Source: Larix kaempferi
Taxonomy: Eukaryota; Streptophyta; Pinopsida; Pinales; Pinaceae
Direction: 5' to 3'
Length of the DNA stretch: 64,000 bases
NCBI GenBank assembly: GCA_027924585.1
Contig: BSBM01001026.1
Location: 796,501-860,500 of the forward strand
Position 1 is the stretch's first letter. Every line of letters starts with the position of its first letter. Positions 58,463 to 64,000 of this stretch are shown here, one piece after another. The notes beneath the pieces were generated by a model. It saw nothing but the letters and a program-made list of their open reading frames with translations. It had not been told where the DNA came from and made no database searches. The translations under genes and the position numbers were made by a program.

Positions 58463-59353
58463 GTGAAAGACACCGCAGCGTCTATGGCTTATAGTAGCAA
58501 TCAATCTCAGATTTCTCCTCTTACAGGGAAAAAGGACTATGATGTCTGGGCCACGAGGATGGCAGTTTATCTCAGGTCAGAAGATGCATGGGAATATGTC
58601 GTGTATGGCTATTCCAAACCTGCAGATGATGCATCTTTTCAAGCCCTTTCAAACGTAGAGAAGGATGTCATGCAAGCGCACAGGAAGAAGGATGCAAAGG
58701 CACTGCATCTCATAATGAACGCTTTGGATAACAGTGTATTTCCAAAGATATCAGCATCTTTACATGCCAAAGCAGCATGGGATACCTTGGCAACCGGTTA
58801 TCAAGGTGCTGGTAAGGTTCAAACAACAACACTCCAAAACCTAAGAAGAGACTTTGAAGATCTGAAGATGAAAGAATCAGACTCTGTAGACTCTTTCATG
58901 ACCAAAGTCATGGGGATTGTTAATTAGCTGAATATCTATGGTGAAAAGATTGGAGATCAAAGGGTGGTTGAAAGGGTTCTGAGATCCCTACCCCACAAAT
59001 TTGAGTCGAAAGTTTCAGCGATTGAAGAAGCAAAAGATCTGAGTACTCTCTCTATAGACGAGTTGACCGGATCATTACTTTCATTTGAATCCAGACTCAA
59101 CAGGAATGAAGAATCCTCTCAAGAGAATGCTTTCAAAGCACATATCTCATTCTCAAGAGGCAGAGGAAGAGGCAGAGGCAGAGGAGGATCAAGAGGACGA
59201 GGCAAAAATGGCCGAAGTAATGGAAATGGAGATCAAGGTCACCATCATAACCATGAAGGCGGAAACTGCGACAAAAAAGGTCAGATAAATCTAATATTCA
59301 ATGTTATTATTGCAATAAATTTGGGCATTATGCTCATGAATGCAAAAAAAAAA
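58463..59353 (+). pseudogene. Copia gag with zinc knuckle
   Basis: Gag builds the particle that holds element RNA. The frame from 58463 gives the UBN2-type gag domain (KKDYDVWATRMAVYLRSEDA, DNSVFPKISASLHAKAAWDT). A TAG at 58925-58927 interrupts it, and the same frame goes on (NIYGEKIGDQRVVERVLRSL) to an RG-rich stretch. A frame change between about 59215 and 59300 then leads to the zinc knuckle at 59302-59343 (CYYCNKFGHYAHEC, intact CCHC), in the frame of the protease. So there is one stop and one frameshift. Confidence 0.9.
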
Positions 59354-60246
59354 AGGTTGATCAAGCAAATCATAATGCTAATGTGACTAATACCTCAAAG
59401 GATAAAGATGATATGTTATTTCTTACATGTCATGCTGCACACGAAATCCCAAAGGGACTTTGGCTTTTAGATAGTGGCTGCAGTAACCATATGACAGGTG
59501 ACAGAGGTCTAATTGCAGACCTAGATGAATCAGTGAGGACAGAGGTCAAAGTTGGCACGGATGAGGTGGTTCCAGTTCTTGGAAAAGGAGTGGTCAACAT
59601 TCTGACCAAACAAGGCCAACAAAAGACAATCTCAGATGTCTATTATGCTCCAGGATTGAAGCATAATCTACTTAGCATTGGGCAACTCACTGAAAAGAAA
59701 TACAAACTTGTCTTTGATGGATCAAACTGTGAAATTTATGACCCAAATCGACATTTTATCATCAAAATACAAGTGACTAGGAATAGGATGTATCCACTAG
59801 TCATGAATTGCAGTAGCAAGGTAACCTCTTTTGCTCAAAAAGCCACTTGCATGGATGATTATTGGTTATGGCATTTTAGATATGGACATCTTCACTTTGG
59901 TGGTCTCAAGTTTTTGCAGCAAAAAGAGATGGTAAAGGGATTGCCCCCTATGAAGGAGCCAGAAAGCAGTTGTGAGTGTTGCATCATTGCAAAGCAGCAC
60001 AGGGATAGCTTTCCTAAAGGTATGTCTCGAAGGGCACTTGCACCTTTAGAACTTATTCATACTGATCTGGTTGGACCAATGCAAACTCAATCGATTGGTG
60101 GAAGCTATTATTTCCTTACATTTATTGATGATTTCAGTAGAAAAACATGGGTGTATTTCCTTCGTCAGAAGGCTGAAACTTTTGGCAAGTTTAAGGAATT
60201 TAGGGCTTTGGTGAAAAGCAGAGTGGTTATCAACTCAAAGTATTGA
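59354..60246 (+). pseudogene. Copia protease and integrase, N-terminal and core part
   Basis: The aspartic protease site is LWLLDSGCSNHMTGD. The GAG-pre-integrase and HHCC finger follow (WHFRYGHLHFGGLKFL, CECCIIAKQHR). The integrase core starts with ELIHTDLVGPMQT (first catalytic D) and YYFLTFIDDFSRKTWVYFLR. The frame is open from the knuckle to a TGA at 60244-60246. A single-base loss in an A-run near 60220 is the likely cause of the change to the next frame, in which the core resumes. Confidence 0.93.
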
Positions 60247-60782
60247 GATCTGATGGAGGGGGAGAGTATGAATTAAAGGAATTTCATGATTACTGCAAGC
60301 ATCATGGAATCAAGAGGCAATTCACTACAAGATATACTCCTCAGCAGAATGGTATTGCGGAATGCAAGAACAGAACCATCATGAATATGGCAAGGAGCAT
60401 GCTGAAAGGAAGAAATGTGTCCCATGAATTTTGGGGAGACGCATTGGCTTGTGCTGTTCATGTGATGAATAGATATCCCACAAAAATTGTGAAGAACAGA
60501 GTACCAGAGAAAGCATGGTCAGGTATGACTTGTAATGTTTCTCATTTCAGAGTATTTGGTTGTGTTGCTTATGCTCATGTTCCTAAACAGCTAAGAAAAA
60601 ATCTAGACGACAGGAGTGAGAAATGTATATTTCTTGGATACGGTGAACAAACTAAAGCCTACAAGCTGTATAACCCTATTACCAAAAAGGTTATTCTCAG
60701 CAGAGATGTTTTGTTCAAGGAGGAAGAGTCATGGAATGGAACCATAGACAAGGGTATGGGAGCTGCAATACCCCAACCATAA
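60243..60782 (+). pseudogene. Copia integrase, rest of core and C-terminus
   Basis: In the new frame the core continues with LRSDGGGEYELKEF (second catalytic D) and TPQQNGIAECKNRTIMNMAR (catalytic E retained; the usual AERKNR reads AECKNR). HVPKQLRKNLDDRSEKCIFL and the VILSRDVLFKE motif of the C-terminal region follow. TAA at 60780-60782 ends it, but the same frame continues into the linker and RT. Confidence 0.92.
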
Positions 60783-62543
60783 GATGGAGAAGATGAGGAG
60801 CCGGTTGGACAACAAGATCCAGTACCATCTTCACCAGTAGCAAATACTCCAGAAAGAACACCTAGAAACTCAGTTCGAGGTGAAGCATCAAGTCCGCAGT
60901 CAGGTAATGAATCTGATCACAGTAATAAAAAGACTAGAAGATTGACAGATATTTATGATGAATTGGATGCAAATACCAATTATGTTTTTATTGCTAGTGA
61001 ACTTGTGTTTTATGAAGAGGCTGTAAAACAAGAGCATTGGGTAAATGCTATGGACAAAGAGATAGATTCCATTGAGAGAAATGATACATGGGATCTAGTT
61101 GACCTGCCAAAGAATAAGAAACCCATTGGTTTGAAGTGGGTTTATAAAACAAAACTCAATGAAAAAGGTGAAATTGATAGGTACAAGGCAAGGTTAGTAG
61201 CAAAGGGTTTCTCGCAACAACCAGGAATTGATTTTGGAGAAACTTTTGCACCAGTGGCAAGATTGGACACAGTAAGATCAGTCCTAGCAATTGCAGCACA
61301 GAAAAAGTGGAAAGTGTATCAGATGGATGTCAAGTCGACATTCTTGAATGGAATTCTTGAAGAAGAAATTTATGTGGAGTAGCCACATGGGTATGAAATA
61401 AAAGAACATGAAGAGAAAGTTTACAAGTTGAAAAAAGCTCTATATGGGCTCAAGCAAGCTCCAAGAGCTTGGTAAAGTAGAATTGATTCTTATCTGATCA
61501 AAAATGGTTTTAGCAGAAGCAGTAGCGAACCAACACTTTACACAAAGATAAATCAACAAGGACAGATTTTAATAGTTTGTTTGTATGTTGATGATATGAT
61601 TTTTACAGGAGACCTCTCAGTAGATGAGTTCAAGGCAGCTATGAAGAAAGAGTTCGACATGACAGAACTTGGATTGATGAGGTTCTTTCTTGGCCTAGAA
61701 GTAGAACAGTCAGAAAAGGGTATATTTATCTCTCAAAATAAATATGCTAATGAAGTTCTTAAGCGATTCAGAATGCTTAATTGCAATACAAAACCTACAC
61801 CAGTGGCAAAAGGTACTAAGTTGAGCAAAGAAGATTGCAGACCCAATGTAGATCCAACATTGTATAAGAGACTTGTAGGAAGTCTCATGTACCTCACAGC
61901 TACGAGACTTGATATTATGTTTGCTGTCAGCCTGATTTCAAGGTTCATGGAGTCTCCCAAAGACTCGCATTGGCAAGTTGGCAAAAGGATCTTACGATAT
62001 GTTGCAGGGACTTCAAGCTATGGAATTTTATAATCAAGCACGCAGTATGATGTTTTGACAAGTTTCACTGATAGTGATTTTGCAGGAAGTTTGGATGACA
62101 GGAAGAGCACTTCCGGTCATGTTTTTCATCTTGGATCAGGGGTGATTTCATGGGCATCCAAGAAGCAGCCCATTGTGACACTTTCATCGGCAAAAGCAGA
62201 GTATGTAGCAGCGACATTAGCAGCATGTCAAGCAATCTGGTTACGCAGAGTTTTAGAAGGTCTTCAACATAAACAAAAAGGACCAACCACAGTTTATTGT
62301 GACAACAACTCAACAATCGCTCTATCCAAGAACCATGTTTTTCACTAGAAAAGCAAGCACATTGATACTAGATATCACTTCGTAAGAGAGCTTGTGAAGA
62401 ATGGTGAAGTTCATGTTGAGCATTGTAAATCGATTGACCAATTGACTGACATATTCACAAAGCCATTGGCAAAAGATATTTTTGAAATTCATAGAAATAA
62501 TTTAGGCATTGTAAAAGCTGCAGTAGTCAGCAGTAGTAATTAA
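60783..62543 (+). pseudogene. Copia reverse transcriptase and RNase H
   Basis: A single frame to TAA at 62541-62543, with stops at 61380-61382, about 61474-61476, 62031-62033 and 62346-62348. RT motifs: WVNAMDKEIDSIERNDTWDL, KARLVAKGFSQQPGIDF, YQMDVKSTFLNG (D present), YGLKQAPRAW, LYVDDMIFTG (YVDD catalytic pair), and then YLTATRLDIMFAVSLISRFM. RNase H motifs: FTDSDFAGSLDDRKSTSGHV, SSAKAEYVAATLAACQAIWL, YCDNNSTIALSKN, and SKHIDTRYHFVREL. All catalytic residues I can place are present; only the stops make it inactive. Confidence 0.95.
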
Positions 62544-62550
62544 GAGGGAG
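62542..62550 (+). other. Polypurine tract of the copia element
   Basis: aagagggag directly before the 3' LTR and overlapping the pol stop codon. Confidence 0.9.
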
Positions 62551-62806
62551 TGCTAGAAATAGTAATTACTTCAGTTAGCTTTAGCTTTTACTTGAGTTAC
62601 TATTTAGAAGTTCAGTTAATAAATGCAACAGCATGCTTTGCATGCATGCAAAAGCTAGGTTAGAGCTTTTAGGGTTTTCCATACGTGTTTAAATACACAT
62701 TACATTATTGTTTGTATTACATCAGTTGATCTCCGTTTATGAATAAAGAATGAAGAGCCGTAGCTCATTCCGCATTATCTTTGTTTATTTCTGCCTCCAA
62801 CCTTCA
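62551..62806 (+). repeat. 3' LTR of the copia element
   Basis: 256 bp, TGCTAGAAATAG ... CCAACCTTCA. The TGT of the 5' copy is TGC here. Confidence 0.97.
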
Positions 62807-63099
62807 TATTTGTCTACAGTAAATGCATAATGCATATGTGGATATGAACCCTCCATTGATGGCTTGCATTCCTTCCTTATTGAAATAAAGAACATTCCCA
62901 TGCAAGGATGAAGCCTCCATTCATGTCTCCGAGATATCCATTAATTGTTCTATGTAACAAACACATGCGGCCTAGTTCCATTTCTTAATGTTTCTTACTA
63001 AAATTTTCTATCCATTATGACCAATATACTCATATAATGTAGTTTATAGTATAATGTTGATGAAAAGTTAATGATATAGTATAATTTTAGCCTTTACAC
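62807..63099. other. Short spacer
   Basis: Flank of the copia element, starting with the right target site tattt. No coding signal. Confidence 0.5.
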
Positions 63100-63400
63100 A
63101 AACTTCAAAACAAGGTATTTGACATCTTGCCGAAGTTCGATGTTGAAGGGAGTGTTTGAGTGACTGAACATATTAGGAAATATGAATCTATTTTATCTTT
63201 ATTAAATGGTGTTCAACATATTAGGAAATATGAATCTATTTTATGTTTATTAAATGATGTTCATGATGATGCAGCTTGTAGATTATTCCCTTTCACGTTT
63301 GAAGGTAAAGTTTCTAATTAGTTTAGTTTTTTACCTCTTAATTCAATTCATAACTGGTCAGAGTTCAAAAATGTTTTTGAAGATTCTTTTTAAGATTAAA
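63100..63400 (+). pseudogene. Ty3/gypsy gag (Retrotrans_gag-type) remnant
   Basis: One frame reads LPKFDVEGSV, stop, VTEHIRKYESIL, later DDAACRLFPFTFEGKVSN, stop, FSFLPLNSIHNWSEFKNVFE and DSF. This is the conserved A..LF...L.G.A..W...L...I..W..F...F pattern of Retrotrans_gag, with stops where tryptophan is usual. A 48-bp direct duplication (63167-63214 and 63215-63262) repeats HIRKYESIL in frame. The element probably extends beyond the right edge. Confidence 0.7.
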
Positions 63401-64000
63401 CGACACAACTAAAATTTATCAAAATCCGAGTCAAATGCAGGTACATGCTCAAGAATCCATCTGATATTTTAACACTCGTTTTCGCCAGGCATATTACAGT
63501 CTACACAAATATGATATATCTTCATCACAACTCATCTTTCACTAGTATGTTAAGTCTCTCACATAAACTATGGCTATGTTTATTCTACATGGAGGCATTG
63601 CATATTTTCATGAAACATGCAAGGATCCCCAAAATATCGAGAAAGACTTAAAAAGGTATCCTCTAGAACTTTTTCCTTCTTCTTTACCTTATGCAAAATG
63701 TGATGAAAATGAACCAAATATTTTATAATTTTAATTAAAAGAGCAAGTTGACATCTTACATAATGATATTATATCTTTATGGAAGGGAAGAAACACACAA
63801 GGAATTTTTCATAATCCTAAATACGGAGATTTTGCGTCTAGAATTCGACAATTCTTAAATGCAAAAACATTAGTGACAAATTCTAATTATAAGTCTTCTT
63901 CGCTAGACAAATGTACATACAATGATTGTTTTACCTTTTCTCATCCTTATCTTGGAAGGAGAATGTATTTTGAATGCTTCTAACTCCTTAAGTGAAGATT
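63401..64000 (+). other. Decayed downstream gag region, continues past the window
   Basis: Weak continuity with the gag remnant (an open frame of 68 codons at 63445-63651, MLKNPSDILTLVFARHI), but no further domain is identifiable. Confidence 0.4.

Larger units (their letters stand above)
57711..62806 (+). mobile_element. Ty1/copia retrotransposon, complete but defective
   Basis: 5.1 kb with all structural parts: 5' LTR, PBS, leader, gag, protease, integrase, RT, RNase H, PPT and 3' LTR. A perfect 5-bp target duplication tattt lies at 57706-57710 and 62807-62811. The integrase-before-RT order defines Ty1/copia. I count about six in-frame stops and two frameshifts, so it cannot supply its own proteins. 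Confidence 0.97.

Overview
This window looks like nuclear DNA from a large, repeat-rich land-plant genome. The reasons are plant-type Ty3/gypsy and Ty1/copia elements, plant LINEs with an RNase H domain, tRNA-derived SINE-like units, very AT-rich spacers and a broken plastid-type ferritin gene with introns. A gymnosperm or another large-genome plant is my guess from the density of old nested elements; the species cannot be read from the sequence. I see no intact cellular gene, no rRNA, no convincing functional tRNA, no CRISPR and no organellar insertion.

Layout, left to right. 1-4439: the 3' part of a decayed Ty3/gypsy element (Tat-like): RT, RNase H, integrase, a repeat-bearing tail and a 3' LTR. 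5541-6067: a LINE RNase H scrap on the minus strand. 6195-6352: a TA microsatellite. 7.4-13.3 kb: unassigned sequence with several minisatellites. 14511-17360: a 5'-truncated minus-strand LINE with an unexpected third reading frame after RNase H. 17603-17708: a small fold-back element. 18113-20091: a ferritin pseudogene whose exon-intron structure is still readable, with a solo LTR in one intron. 20753-22690: a minisatellite of about 24 units with higher-order structure. 23028-30052: a gag-only LTR element (TR-GAG type) whose 5' LTR is split by a 4.1-kb solo LTR of another family. 30396-30486: a SINE-like unit. 30719-31339: a broken gene with 27-residue charged repeats. 31614-31784: a near-perfect 72-bp-arm hairpin. 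33.3-33.9 and 37.3-38.1 kb: segmental tandem duplications. 38408-55466: a 17-kb minus-strand LTR element with 1.87-kb LTRs. Its interior is a mosaic that includes a plus-strand gag-protease remnant (48510-51037) and another SINE. 57711-62806: a complete but mutated Ty1/copia element with LTRs, PBS, PPT and a perfect 5-bp target duplication. 63100-63400: a gypsy gag remnant.

The relations are genomic rather than metabolic: successive insertions nested in one another. The TR-GAG element was split by a solo LTR. The ferritin copy was entered by a solo LTR and has lost its 3' exons before the minisatellite. The copia element (LTRs about 98% alike by eye) looks younger than the 17-kb element (roughly 94% in the stretch compared).

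All identities, boundaries and counts were read by eye. Domain calls come from motif recognition, not from database searches.
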